64,000 nucleotides of DNA from the NCBI RefSeq assembly GCF_027853965.1, contig NZ_JAQGLB010000024.1:51262-115261 (forward strand). The letters run 5' to 3'. This stretch comes from Saccharopolyspora indica (GTDB lineage Bacteria > Actinomycetota > Actinomycetes > Mycobacteriales > Pseudonocardiaceae). The notes beneath the pieces are model-generated. The model was not told the DNA's origin. It ran no database searches and was given only the letters and a program-made list of their open reading frames with translations. Every line of letters begins with the position of its first letter. The first letter of the stretch is position 1. The translations under genes were made by a program, and so were the position numbers. Shown here piece by piece: positions 23,317 through 31,971 of the stretch.

Positions 23317-23363
23317 GTGAAGGGCACCTTTTAGCAAGTTACTTGCCTGAAGGTGCCCTTCAC
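23317..23363. repeat. 47-nt palindromic repeat, copy B (bidirectional terminator?)
   Basis: 14-bp perfect outer arms GTGAAGGGCACCTT / AAGGTGCCCTTCAC with a conserved inner loop AAGTTACTT. It lies between convergent genes (metallopeptidase and fadD15). Its reverse complement differs from the copy at 41723 at only a few loop-flanking bases. Confidence 0.85.
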
Positions 23364-23372
23364 CGCGAACGA

Positions 23373-25181
23373 TCAGGAGTAGATCGATTCGATGGTGGCC
23401 GCGTGGTTCTGGGCCACCTTGTTGCGCTTGAGCTTCATGCTCGGGGTCATCTCGCCGGTGGCCTCGGTGAAGTCCTCCGGCAGGATGCGGAACTGCTTGA
23501 TCTGCTCGGCGCGGGAGACCGCCTTGTTGGCCTCGTCCACCGCCTTCTGCACCTCGGCGCGCAGGTCCGGGTCGTCCACCAGGTCGGCCGCCGGGGTGTT
23601 CTCCGGGCGGGAGTTGTTGGCCAGCCAGGACGGCAGGAACTCCGGGTCGAGCGTGATCAGCGCGCCGATGAACGGCTTCTGGTCGCCGACCACCATGCAC
23701 TGGCTGATCAGCGGGTGCGACCGCAGCGCGTCCTCCAGCACCGCCGGGGCGACGTTCTTGCCGCCCGCCGTGACGATGATCTCCTTCTTGCGGCCGGTGA
23801 TCCGCAGGAAGCCCTCGTCGTCGAGCGAACCCAGGTCGCCGGTGTGGAACCAGCCGTCCTCGAGGGAGTCCTTGGTGGCCTGCGGGTTGTTCCAGTACTC
23901 GCGGAACACGACATCGCCCTTGACCAGCACCTCGCCGTCCTCGGCGATGCGGATCGTGGTGCCCGCGATCGGCTTGCCGACCGTGCCCACCTTGAACGCG
24001 GTCTCCACGTTCACTGCCGCCGCCGCGGTCGTCTCGGTGAGCCCGTAGCCCTCCAGCACCGGTACGCCGACGCCGCGGAAGAAGTGCGCGAGCCGTTCGC
24101 CCAGCGGCGCGCCGCCGGAGACCGCCGCGATGCACCGGCCGCCGAGCGCCGCGCGCAGCTTGCCGTAGACCAGCTTGTCGAACAGCAGGTGCTTGAGCTT
24201 CAGCGACAGCCCGGCGCCGCCCGCGTCCAGCGCGCGGCTGTAGGCGACCGCGGTCTCCTCGGCGGTGTCGAAGATCTTGCCCTTGCCGCTGCCGTGCGCC
24301 TTCTGCTTCGCGGTGTTGTAGACCTTCTCGAAGACCCGGGGCACCGCGAGCACGAACGTCGGCCGGAACGAACCGAGGTCGGTGACCAGGTCCTTGACGT
24401 CGCTGGTGTGCCCGAGGGTGACGCGGCCGTAGACGCACATCACGGTGATCGCGCGGGCGAGCACGTGCGCCATCGGCAGGAACATCAGCATCGAGTTGCC
24501 CTGCTTGGTCAGCTGCGGGAACGCCTCGATGTCGGCCCGCACCTCGGCGAGCATGTTGCGGTGGGTCAGCACGCAGCCCTTGGGGCGGCCGGTGGTGCCC
24601 GAGGTGTAGATCAGGGTGGCCACGTCGTCGGCGCCCACCTCGCGGCGGCGCAGGTGCACGTCGCGGTCGTCCACGTCGGCGCCGAGCGCGGTCAGCTCGT
24701 CCACCGCGGCCGCGGCGCCGCCGCTGCTCGGCCCGTCGATCTGCCAGACGTGCGACACCTCGGGCAGCCGGTCCACGATGGCGTCCACCGCGGCGCGGTG
24801 CGCCTCGGTCTCCACGAAGACGGCCTTGGCCCCGGAGTCGGTGAGGATCCACTCGGCCTGGTCGGCCGAGGACGTCTCGTAGATCGGCACCGTGGCGCAG
24901 CCCGCGGTCCAGATCGCGAAGTCCAGCAGGCTCCACTCGTAGCGGGTGCGGGACATCAGCCCGACCCGGTCGCCCGGCTGCAGGCCGCTGGCCACCAGGC
25001 CCTTCGCCACGGCCAGCACCTGCGCTGCGAAGTCGGCGGCGGTGACGTCGACCCAGGTGCCGTCCACCCGGCGCCGGAAGCTCACCGTGCTCCCGAAGCG
25101 CTCCGCGTTGGCCCACACCATGTCGGTGAGGTTCTCGTCATCGGCCACCGCCGTGGTGGCTGGTGCGCTGAACTCTCGCAC
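23373..25181 (-). CDS. fadD15: Long-chain acyl-CoA synthetase
   Basis: A 602-residue AMP-forming ligase that activates long-chain fatty acids with ATP and CoA. The P-loop YTSGTTGRPKG, the L-motif EGYGLTETTA, the hinge GWFHTGDLG and the catalytic-lysine region TPSMKLKRNKV are all present and the length is normal. GTG at 25181 follows GGAGG by 7 nt; upstream frame is not coding. The neighbourhood (SRPBCC, ArsA-like and acyltransferase genes in the order seen in mycobacteria) supports the fadD15 identity. Peripheral membrane or cytoplasmic. Confidence 0.93.
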   Translation of the reverse strand: MREFSAPATTAVADDENLTDMVWANAERFGSTVSFRRRVDGTWVDVTAADFAAQVLAVAKGLVASGLQPGDRVGLMSRTRYEWSLLDFAIWTAGCATVPIYETSSADQAEWILTDSGAKAVFVETEAHRAAVDAIVDRLPEVSHVWQIDGPSSGGAAAAVDELTALGADVDDRDVHLRRREVGADDVATLIYTSGTTGRPKGCVLTHRNMLAEVRADIEAFPQLTKQGNSMLMFLPMAHVLARAITVMCVYGRVTLGHTSDVKDLVTDLGSFRPTFVLAVPRVFEKVYNTAKQKAHGSGKGKIFDTAEETAVAYSRALDAGGAGLSLKLKHLLFDKLVYGKLRAALGGRCIAAVSGGAPLGERLAHFFRGVGVPVLEGYGLTETTAAAAVNVETAFKVGTVGKPIAGTTIRIAEDGEVLVKGDVVFREYWNNPQATKDSLEDGWFHTGDLGSLDDEGFLRITGRKKEIIVTAGGKNVAPAVLEDALRSHPLISQCMVVGDQKPFIGALITLDPEFLPSWLANNSRPENTPAADLVDDPDLRAEVQKAVDEANKAVSRAEQIKQFRILPEDFTEATGEMTPSMKLKRNKVAQNHAATIESIYS

Positions 25182-25399
25182 GTCGAAACCTCCGAAAACA
25201 CGCCAGTCAGTGGGGCACAACCTAACGCTGATAGTTACTGAGCGGTAGTCCCCTTCGTCCGACCGCGCCAGCCAGCACAGCCTAGAACCCGTCGCGATCG
25301 TTCGGGCGACTCCGGTCCGAGGTCGCACCACGGGCGGTGCGCCGCGGGTCCGGGACGGATTAGGTTCGAGGGGAGCAGCGGTCGGTGGAGGGGAGTCGG

Positions 25400-26188
25400 A
25401 TGCGGGTCCACGTCGTTTCGGACGTTCACGGCAACGTCGAGGCGCTCAAGCGCGCGGGTGACGGCGCCGACGCGCTCGTGGTGCTCGGCGATCTGATCGA
25501 CTTCGTGGACTACCACGACCACGGCAAGGGCATCCTCGGGCGCGTGTTCGGCGCGGAGAAGGTGGCCCGGTTCGCCGAGCTGCGCCGCGGGCCGCACCTC
25601 GCGGAGTTCGGCTCTTACGTGCGATCGCTCTGGGCGAGCCTGGCGGACCCGGCCGCCGTGGTGGAGGAGGCGGTGCGCGAGCAGTACGCCGAGCTCTTCG
25701 GCGCGCTGACCGCGCCCACCTACGCCACGCCCGGCAACGTCGACGCACCGCACCTGTGGCCGGAGTTCGCCGGTGACGGCGTGCACGTGCTGGACGGCGA
25801 GAGCGTCGAGATCGGCGGCCTGACCTTCGGTTTCGTCGGCGGCACGGTGCTCCCGCCCGGCGCGGTGCTGCGCAAGCACGCGGCCTGGGTGCCGTACCTG
25901 CGGGAGGCCCAGGAGTACGACGCCGCGGTGGCCGGACTGCCCGCGGTCGACGTGCTCTGCACCCACCTGCCGCCCGCCGTGCCGGAGCTGATCTACGACG
26001 TGGTGGCCCGCAGGTCGGAGCTGGGTTCGGCCGCGCTGGCCGGGCGGATCGCCGCCGATCAGCCGCGCTGGTCGCTGTTCGGGCACGTGCACCAGCCGCT
26101 GGCGCAGCGGGTCCGCATCGGGCGCACCGAGTGCGTCAACGTCGGGCATTTCCAGCGCACCGGACGGCCTTACCCGATCGAGTGGTGA
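25400..26188 (+). CDS. Calcineurin-like metallophosphoesterase
   Basis: A 262-residue binuclear-metal phosphoesterase. All signature blocks are visible: SDVHGN (D8, H10), VLGDLID, PGNVD (in place of GNHD), CTHLPP and LFGHVHQP. These enzymes hydrolyse phosphomono- or diesters such as cyclic nucleotides; the substrate cannot be read from sequence. It is divergent from fadD15 and upstream of the SRPBCC gene. The ATG at 25400 follows GGAGGGG; an upstream ATG at 25385 lies in that site. Confidence 0.88.
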   Translation: MRVHVVSDVHGNVEALKRAGDGADALVVLGDLIDFVDYHDHGKGILGRVFGAEKVARFAELRRGPHLAEFGSYVRSLWASLADPAAVVEEAVREQYAELFGALTAPTYATPGNVDAPHLWPEFAGDGVHVLDGESVEIGGLTFGFVGGTVLPPGAVLRKHAAWVPYLREAQEYDAAVAGLPAVDVLCTHLPPAVPELIYDVVARRSELGSAALAGRIAADQPRWSLFGHVHQPLAQRVRIGRTECVNVGHFQRTGRPYPIEW

Positions 26189-26253
26189 CGTCGCGGGCGG
26201 ACCGGGCGATCCTCCGCGCCGCTGCGCCCACCGGCACCCGGTAACCTGCGCGC

Positions 26254-26697
26254 ATGGTCGATCAGTCCACCCAGTCCATCGTGATCAAGGCCTCCGCCGC
26301 GGAGATCATGGACGTCATCGGTGATTTCGCCGCCTACCCGGAGTGGGCCGCGGCGGTGAAGGAGATCGAGGTCGTCGAGCAGACCTCGGACGGCAAGCCC
26401 AGGAAGGTGGGCTTCGTCCTGGACGCGGGTGTGGTCAAGGACGTCTACGTCAACGTCTACGACTGGGCGGCCGACGGCCTGTCGGTGAGCTGGGAGCTGG
26501 TCGAGGGGAAGGTGCAGAAGGCGCAGCACGGCAGCTACCGGCTCGCCCCGCTGCCCGACGGCAGCACCGAGGTCACCTACAGCCTGGCGGTGGACCTGGC
26601 CATCCCGATGATCGGGATGTTCAAGCGCAAGGCGGAGAAGATGATCATGGACACGGCGCTGAAGGAGCTCAAGCGCCGCGTGGAGCACTCCGGGTAA
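26254..26697 (+). CDS. SRPBCC (polyketide-cyclase/START-like) protein
   Basis: A 147-residue protein with the helix-grip fold of the SRPBCC superfamily (IVIKASAAEIMDVIGDFAAYPEWAAAVKEIEVVEQ, given by its start and PEW motif, with a long C-terminal helix). Members bind hydrophobic ligands such as lipids or sterols. It corresponds to mycobacterial Rv2185c, which lies beside the ArsA-like ATPase as here. TAACCT stands 6 nt before the ATG and no ribosome binding site is seen, so it heads a leaderless operon that continues through the ATPase, zinc-knuckle and glucokinase genes. Confidence 0.87.
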   Translation: MVDQSTQSIVIKASAAEIMDVIGDFAAYPEWAAAVKEIEVVEQTSDGKPRKVGFVLDAGVVKDVYVNVYDWAADGLSVSWELVEGKVQKAQHGSYRLAPLPDGSTEVTYSLAVDLAIPMIGMFKRKAEKMIMDTALKELKRRVEHSG

Positions 26698-26701
26698 GCC
26701 G

Positions 26702-27919
26702 TTGCGGATCCTGCTTCTCACCGGGAAGGGCGGGGTGGGCAAGACCACCCTCGCGGCGGCCACGGCCGCCCGCGTCGCCGCCGCGGGCGGGAAGGTGCTC
26801 GTGGTCTCCACCGACCCGGCCCACTCGCTGGCCGACGCCCTCGGCACCGAGCTCGGCGCGGAACCCGCTGAGGTGCGGCTGGACGGCTCCCGCGCGGTGT
26901 TGCACGCGGCCGAGGTGCAGACCCGCGCGCTCGTCGACGGCACCTGGCGCGAGCTGCGCGAACACCTGCGGACGATGCTGCAGGGCGCCGGGGTGGACGA
27001 GGTCGACGCCGAAGAGCTGACGGTGCTGCCCGGCGTGGAGGACCTCCTCGCGCTCTCCGAGGTGCACCGGCTGGCCTCCAGCGGGCTCTGGGACACCGTG
27101 CTCGTCGACTGCGGGCCGACCGCCGAGACCCTGCGGCTGCTCGCCCTGCCGGAATCGCTGGCCGGCTACCTGGAACGGCTGTTCCCGGCGCACCGCAGGG
27201 CCGTGCGCGGGCTGCTGGCCGGCATCGCGGGCAGCGATCAGGTGCAGCGCTGGGACGCCGTCGCCGACGGACTGGGGCGGCTGGCGGAACGGCTGAGCGC
27301 GCTCAAGGACATGCTCGCCGACCCGGGCACCAGCGTGCGGCTGGTGCTGACCCCGGAATCGGTGGTCGCCGCGGAAACCCGCCGCACCCTGACGGCCTTG
27401 GCGCTGCAGCAGATCCGGGTGGACGGGCTGATCGCCAACCGGGTGGTGCCAGACCCCGGATCGGCGCGCGGCGCGGCGGCGCAGTGGCTGCGCACCCGGC
27501 GCCGCGAGCAGGAGGACGTCCTCGATTCCCTGCGCAGCGCCACCGACCTGCCGCTGCGCGTCGTGGAGCACCGCGCCGCCGAGCCGGTGGGTGCGGAGGC
27601 CCTCCAGGAGCTCGGCGCCGAGCTCTACGGCGAGGCGGACCCGCTGGAGAACCTGCCCGCCGCCCCGGCCATGCGGGTCACCGGTGGCGGGCGGACGCTG
27701 GAGGCGGAGTACGACCTGCGGATCGCGCTGCCGCTGCACCCGGCGGCGGAGCTGGACCTGGCCCGCATCGGTGACGAGCTGGCGATCACGGTGGACGGCC
27801 GCCGCCGGTTGGTCGCGCTGCCCGCTGTGCTGCGGCGGTGCGTCGTGACCGGGGCGGTGGCCGGTGACGACGGGCTGACGGTGCGGTTCCGGCCCGACCC
27901 GGAACAGTGGATGCGGTGA
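26702..27919 (+). CDS. ArsA/Get3-like ATPase
   Basis: A 405-residue ATPase of the ArsA/Get3 group within SIMIBI NTPases. The deviant Walker A KGGVGKT lies at residues 9-15, followed by VVSTDPAHSLADAL, the switch DCGPTAETLRLL and a C-terminal beta-rich extension that resembles an alpha-crystallin/HSP20-like fold (EYDLRIALPLHPAAELDL, RIGDELAITVDGRRR). Actinobacteria carry such genes (Rv2184c) without arsenite pumps, so a role in arsenic export is unlikely; targeting or assembly of membrane or lipid-linked proteins is more plausible (inference). TTG at 26702 is four bases after the SRPBCC stop. Confidence 0.87.
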   Translation: MRILLLTGKGGVGKTTLAAATAARVAAAGGKVLVVSTDPAHSLADALGTELGAEPAEVRLDGSRAVLHAAEVQTRALVDGTWRELREHLRTMLQGAGVDEVDAEELTVLPGVEDLLALSEVHRLASSGLWDTVLVDCGPTAETLRLLALPESLAGYLERLFPAHRRAVRGLLAGIAGSDQVQRWDAVADGLGRLAERLSALKDMLADPGTSVRLVLTPESVVAAETRRTLTALALQQIRVDGLIANRVVPDPGSARGAAAQWLRTRRREQEDVLDSLRSATDLPLRVVEHRAAEPVGAEALQELGAELYGEADPLENLPAAPAMRVTGGGRTLEAEYDLRIALPLHPAAELDLARIGDELAITVDGRRRLVALPAVLRRCVVTGAVAGDDGLTVRFRPDPEQWMR

Positions 27920-28263
27920 GAGCGGTGGACGAAGCGCGCAAGCACGATCAACTGGTCGAGGAACTGCGGTTGCTGCTCGACGCGCTGGCGGGCAAGGCCG
28001 AGGAGTACCTGCGCGGCTGCGCCCCGCGCGCCGAGGGCGAGGAGCGCGGCTGCGGCTGGTGCCCGCTGTGCGCTGCGGTGGCGCTGGTGCGCGGGCACCG
28101 CCCGGAGCTCAACGACCAGCTGCTCGGGATCGTGCAGCTGCTGCGGCAGGCGATGGCCGAACCGGCGCCGCAGCAACCGGCCGAACCCGAACCCGAGCCG
28201 CCCGCCAAGGTGCAGCGGATCCGCGTGCAGCGGGTCGGCGGAACGGTGCTGGACGAGTGCTGA
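27916..28263 (+). CDS. Small Cys-rich conserved protein (Rv2183c-like)
   Basis: A 115-residue protein. Its N-terminus is helical; the middle holds three close cysteines (GCGWCPLC, with another in RGCAP), a likely zinc knuckle; the tail is Pro/Glu/Ala-rich and ends in a conserved KVQRIRVQRV strand. GTG at 27916 overlaps the ATPase stop (GTGA), so it is translationally coupled, and its own TGA overlaps the glucokinase start. Always found between the ArsA-like ATPase and lipid or kinase genes in related genomes (recalled). Function unknown. Confidence 0.8.
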   Translation: MRAVDEARKHDQLVEELRLLLDALAGKAEEYLRGCAPRAEGEERGCGWCPLCAAVALVRGHRPELNDQLLGIVQLLRQAMAEPAPQQPAEPEPEPPAKVQRIRVQRVGGTVLDEC

Positions 28264-29210
28264 CCATCGGCGTGGACGTCGGCGGCACCAGCGTGCGCGC
28301 CGGGGTCGTCGATCCGCACGGCGAGATCCTCGAAACCGGCCGGGTGCCCACACCGGCGGGCGGACCGGAGCTCAACGATGCGATCGCGCGCACCGTGCGG
28401 AGCCTCTCCGACCGGTACCCGGTGGCCGGGGTCGGGCTCGCGGTGGCGGGCTTCGTCAGCGAGGACCGCCGGGTGGTGCGCTTCGCACCGCACCTGGCGT
28501 GGCGGCACGTCGTGGTCGCCGACGAACTCGCCGCGCGACTCGGCCTCCCGGTCGTCCTGGAGCACGACGCCAACGCGGCGGCCATCGCCGAGCACCGGTT
28601 CGGCGCCGCGGCCGGAGCACGGGTGGCGGCGCTGGTGGCCATCGGCACGGGCATCGGCGCGGCGCTGGTGCTCGACGGTCAGGTCTTCCGCGGAGCACGC
28701 GGAGTGGCGCCGGAACTGGGCCACCTGCGGGTCGTCCCGGACGGCAGGCAGTGCTCGTGCGGAAAGCGCGGTTGCCTGGAGCGCTACTGCAGCGGAACGG
28801 CCCTGGCCGCCACGGCGGTGGAGATGCTGCGCGCGGGCGGCGAACCGAGCTCGCTGCGGGAGCTCCGCGACCCGACCGGCGTCGACGTGGCCCGCGCGGC
28901 GGAAGCCGGCGACCCGCTCGCGCGGCGCGCGGTGGACGACCTGGCGCGCTGGCTGGGGGAGGGGTTGGCGCTGGTCGCCGACGTCTACGACCCGGAGGTC
29001 GTGGTGATCGCCGGCGGCGTCTCCGCCTCGGCCCACCTCTACCTCGACGCGGCCCGCGAGCACTACGCGGCGATGATCACCGGCGCCGGGCACCGCCCGC
29101 TGGCCGACGTGGTGGTCGCCCACCACGGCGACCCGGCGGCCATGATCGGCGCGGCGACCCTGGCCCGGGAACACGTCCTCACCATCGCCAAAGCCCCCTC
29201 CGGAGGCTGA
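28257..29210 (+). CDS. glkA: ROK-family glucokinase
   Basis: A 317-residue sugar kinase. The ATP-binding GVDVGGTSVRAG is at the N-terminus; the ROK signature includes ELGHLRVV, the zinc-binding CSCGKRGCLE and IGTGIGAALV. Length and layout match Streptomyces GlkA, which phosphorylates glucose and mediates carbon repression. GTG at 28257 sits inside the end of the zinc-knuckle gene. It closes the four-gene operon and ends 5 nt before a perfect palindrome. It could also be a fructokinase or N-acetylglucosamine kinase; glucose is favoured by family resemblance. Confidence 0.88.
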   Translation: MLTIGVDVGGTSVRAGVVDPHGEILETGRVPTPAGGPELNDAIARTVRSLSDRYPVAGVGLAVAGFVSEDRRVVRFAPHLAWRHVVVADELAARLGLPVVLEHDANAAAIAEHRFGAAAGARVAALVAIGTGIGAALVLDGQVFRGARGVAPELGHLRVVPDGRQCSCGKRGCLERYCSGTALAATAVEMLRAGGEPSSLRELRDPTGVDVARAAEAGDPLARRAVDDLARWLGEGLALVADVYDPEVVVIAGGVSASAHLYLDAAREHYAAMITGAGHRPLADVVVAHHGDPAAMIGAATLAREHVLTIAKAPSGG

Positions 29211-29214
29211 GGGC

Positions 29215-29240
29215 GCGTCAATTTCGTACGAAATTGACGC
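29215..29240. repeat. 26-bp perfect palindrome (GTCAATTTCG family, copy 1)
   Basis: Perfect palindrome GCGTCAATTTCGT / ACGAAATTGACGC between the convergent ends of glkA and a membrane-protein gene. Its central 22 bp are repeated exactly at 45367-45388, also between convergent genes. Likely a bidirectional terminator. Confidence 0.8.
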
Positions 29241-29253
29241 CGCCCCGGGTGGT

Positions 29254-29718
29254 TCAGACCTGGGCGCCGTCGTCGTCGGAGTTGCGCGGGGGCTGGCGCA
29301 GGCGGAGCAGGAGCCAGCCGATGCCACCGCTGATCAGCACCAGGCCGAGCGGCAGGGTGATCGTGCTCGACAGCCCGGCCAGGCCTGGCACCAGCGCGAA
29401 CAGCACGCCGATCACGACCACGACGATGCCCGCCATGGTCGTCGGGCGCGGCGTCGGCAGCGGCGGGGGTTCCGGCGGGACGTAGTGCTCGTCCTCCTCG
29501 TTGACCGGGGCCGCCCAGTCGCGAGGTCCGCTCTCGACGGGTGCGACCGCGGTCGTCCCGGCGGCCACCGGCGGCGCTTCGGGCTTCTCGCCCTCGACGG
29601 CCGGCTCGTCGTCGGGCCAGCGCGCGAAGTTCTCGTCCCGCTCGAGGTCGGCGACGATCTCGGCGAAGGCCGCGTCGATGTCCTCCGGCCCGTCGGCGTT
29701 GTCGCGGCGCGTGCTCAT
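29254..29718 (-). CDS. Conserved actinobacterial membrane protein
   Basis: A 154-residue protein with an acidic disordered N-terminal half (DIDAAFAEIVADLERDENFARWPDD, given in part, and a Pro-rich stretch) and two C-terminal transmembrane helices (GIVVVVIGVLFALVPGLAGL and LPLGLVLISGGIGWLLLRL). The AFAEIVADL start is common in a group of uncharacterised actinobacterial proteins. Its ATG overlaps the stop of the hydrolase gene (ATGA). Function unknown. Confidence 0.75.
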   Translation of the reverse strand: MSTRRDNADGPEDIDAAFAEIVADLERDENFARWPDDEPAVEGEKPEAPPVAAGTTAVAPVESGPRDWAAPVNEEDEHYVPPEPPPLPTPRPTTMAGIVVVVIGVLFALVPGLAGLSSTITLPLGLVLISGGIGWLLLRLRQPPRNSDDDGAQV

Positions 29719-30482
29719 ACGAGTTCCTCGACCCGGTCGCGGTGGATCCGTTGCAGGAATTCGACGCTACCGCTGAACACCCGCGGTGCGTCGTGGTCCA
29801 ACGTCGCGACGTGGAAGCTGTCCGCCAGCACGACCTCGGTGAGGTCCGCGCTGCGCACGCCGTCCAGCACGGTCGCGGCGTTGACCGGTTCGACGACGTG
29901 GTCGACCGCGGAGCGGAACAGCAGCACCGGCTGCCGGATCCGCCCCAGGTCGGCGCGCACGACGCCCCACAGCTGCTGCAGGCTCGCCATCGCCCGCAGC
30001 GGGAGCCGCTGGTAGGCCAGCTCGAACCCGCCGGGTTTGGCGATGTCGCCGGGAATCCCGCCCGCCGCCGGCCACACCCGGCTGAGCAGCGGCAGCAGCC
30101 GCGCCGCCCGGCGCTGGGTCAGCACCGACGGGTTGACCAGCACGATGCCCGCGATGTCCGGGTGCTCCTGGGCCAGCCGGAGGGTCAGCGTGCCGCCCAT
30201 GGACTGGCCGAACACGAACACCGACGAGCACCGCCCGCGCAGCTCCGCGAGCTCGGCGTCGACCGCCCGGTACCAGTCCTGCCAGGTGGTCCGGTTGAGG
30301 TCGGGCCAGCGCGTGCCGTGGCCGGGCAGCAGCGGGCAGCGGACGGTGCACCCCTCCGCGGCCAGGTGCTCGCCCCAGGCCCGCATGCTCTGCGGAGTGC
30401 TGGTGAAACCGTGGCAGAGCAGCACGCCGATGTCGTCCGACCCGTCGTGCGAGAACGGTTCGGCGCCGGAGAGCACGGGCAC
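29715..30482 (-). CDS. Alpha/beta hydrolase (carboxylesterase or monoacylglycerol lipase)
   Basis: A 255-residue serine hydrolase. The oxyanion segment VLLCHGFTSTPQSM, nucleophile elbow FGQSMGG, acid in RSAVDHVV and histidine in DSFHVAT form the triad in normal order. It resembles thermostable carboxylesterase Est30 and monoacylglycerol lipases. GTG at 30482 follows GGGAGG by 5 nt; the longer frame to 30530 lacks a site. It is coupled to the membrane-protein gene and divergent from an acyltransferase, suggesting a role in lipid turnover (inference). No signal peptide. Confidence 0.87.
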   Translation of the reverse strand: MPVLSGAEPFSHDGSDDIGVLLCHGFTSTPQSMRAWGEHLAAEGCTVRCPLLPGHGTRWPDLNRTTWQDWYRAVDAELAELRGRCSSVFVFGQSMGGTLTLRLAQEHPDIAGIVLVNPSVLTQRRAARLLPLLSRVWPAAGGIPGDIAKPGGFELAYQRLPLRAMASLQQLWGVVRADLGRIRQPVLLFRSAVDHVVEPVNAATVLDGVRSADLTEVVLADSFHVATLDHDAPRVFSGSVEFLQRIHRDRVEELV

Positions 30483-30666
30483 TGCAGCCTCCCAAAAGCA
30501 TCGGCGTGCCGTACCCAGCAATGGTCGCACGGGAGACCGACGAACGGGACGGCCTCGCGGATCTCGGAGTCCGCTAGATCACCTTCACCGGGACCGCATT
30601 GTGCTGGTCGCGCGTGCTCCGTAGGCTGAGCAGCGAAATCTTGCGGGGCAGGGAGGCGGCGGCGCG

Positions 30667-31413
30667 GTGTTGTACTGGGTGATGAAGCACATCCTGCTCG
30701 GGCCCTTGATGAAGCTGTTCTGCCGTCCGAAGGTCGAAGGCGTCGAGCACGTGCCCGCCGAGGGCAGCGCGATCCTGGTCAGCAACCACCTCGCGGTCGC
30801 CGACTCGTTCTTCATGCCGCTGATGATGCCGCGGCGGGTCACCTTCCTGGCCAAGCGCGAGTACTTCACCGGCAAGGGCGTGAAGGGCAAGTTCAAGAAG
30901 TACTTCTTCTCCGGCGTCGGCCAGGTCCCGATCGACCGCTCCAGCGGTGCCGCCGCGCAGGCCGCGCTGGACACCGGCGTGCGGTTGCTGCAGGAGGGCA
31001 AGCTGCTCGGCGTCTACCCGGAGGGCACCCGCTCCCCGGACGGCCGGCTGTACAAGGGCAAGACCGGGGTGGCGCGGATGGCGCTGGAGTCCGGTGCGCC
31101 GGTGATCCCGATCGCGATGTTCGGCACCGACCGGGTCAACCCGCTCGGCTCGAAGATGTGGTACCCGCACAAGGTCGTGGTCAAGGTCGGGCCGCCGCTG
31201 GACTTCTCCCGCTACGAGGGGATGGCGGGCGACCGGTTCGTGGAGCGCTCCATCACCGACGAGATCATGTACGCGCTGATGGAGCTGTCCGGCCAGGAGT
31301 ACGTGGACGTCTACGCGGCCAAGGTCAAGGACGAGATGACCGCGCAGGGCAAGCAGGTCGCGGGCTGGAAGTCCCGGCCGGGCGGCCGGGTGCCGGAGTC
31401 GAAGGCGGGCTGA
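30667..31413 (+). CDS. 1-acyl-glycerol-3-phosphate acyltransferase (PlsC-like)
   Basis: A 248-residue lysophosphatidate acyltransferase-family enzyme. The catalytic NHLAVADS (NHX5D-like) and the substrate-binding PEGTRSPDG motifs are clear, with a hydrophobic start and the block VPVIPIAMFGTDR in near form. It makes phosphatidic acid from lysophosphatidate and acyl-CoA/ACP, or acylates a related lipid. It corresponds to mycobacterial Rv2182c. GGGAGG lies 10 nt before the GTG; a TAGGCT -10 box near 30622 would give a short leader. Confidence 0.88.
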   Translation: MLYWVMKHILLGPLMKLFCRPKVEGVEHVPAEGSAILVSNHLAVADSFFMPLMMPRRVTFLAKREYFTGKGVKGKFKKYFFSGVGQVPIDRSSGAAAQAALDTGVRLLQEGKLLGVYPEGTRSPDGRLYKGKTGVARMALESGAPVIPIAMFGTDRVNPLGSKMWYPHKVVVKVGPPLDFSRYEGMAGDRFVERSITDEIMYALMELSGQEYVDVYAAKVKDEMTAQGKQVAGWKSRPGGRVPESKAG

Positions 31414-31450
31414 CGCCCGGCGGCCGAGGACCGGCACCTACGCTTCTCGG

Positions 31451-31951
31451 GTGAGGTTCTTCTACGACTGCGAGTTCATCGAGGACGGGCAGACCATCGA
31501 GCTGGTGTCGATCGGGATGGTCGACGAGACCGGCCGCGAGTTCTACGCGGTGTCCACCGAGTTCGACGCGTCGCGGGCCGGCGCCTGGGTCCGGCAGCAC
31601 GTGCTGCCGCAGCTGCCGCCGCCCGCCGACCAGTGCTGGCGCTCCCGCGCCCGGATCCGCGAAGACCTCTACAGCTTCATGACCTCGCGCGGGTCGAACC
31701 CCGAGCTGTGGGCCTGGTACGCGGCCTACGACCACGTGGCCCTGGCCCAGCTGTGGGGCCCGATGCCGATGCTGCCGTCCCGGATCCCGAAGTTCACCCG
31801 GGACCTCCGCCAGCGCTGGGAGGACGTCGGCAAGCCGAAGCTGCCCTCGGCCCCGGACAACGCCCACGACGCCCTCGCCGACGCCAAGCACAACCTGGAG
31901 CGCTGGAAGGTGATCGAAGAGGTCCGCCGCAAGCGCGGCTTCGCGATCTGA
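31451..31951 (+). CDS. RNase AS-type 3'-5' exoribonuclease
   Basis: A 166-residue DEDDh exoribonuclease like mycobacterial Rv2179c (RNase AS), which trims poly(A) from RNA. It begins RFFYDCEFIEDG with the first acidic pair, has WAWYAAYDHVALAQ in the middle, and ends NAHDALADAKHN with the His-Asp of the DEDDh signature. The GTG at 31451 is 6 nt after TACGCT, so it is leaderless. The structured element copy 2 starts 20 nt after its stop. Confidence 0.9.
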   Translation: MRFFYDCEFIEDGQTIELVSIGMVDETGREFYAVSTEFDASRAGAWVRQHVLPQLPPPADQCWRSRARIREDLYSFMTSRGSNPELWAWYAAYDHVALAQLWGPMPMLPSRIPKFTRDLRQRWEDVGKPKLPSAPDNAHDALADAKHNLERWKVIEEVRRKRGFAI

Positions 31952-31971
31952 AAGCTTGTTGGTGGCTGGTC

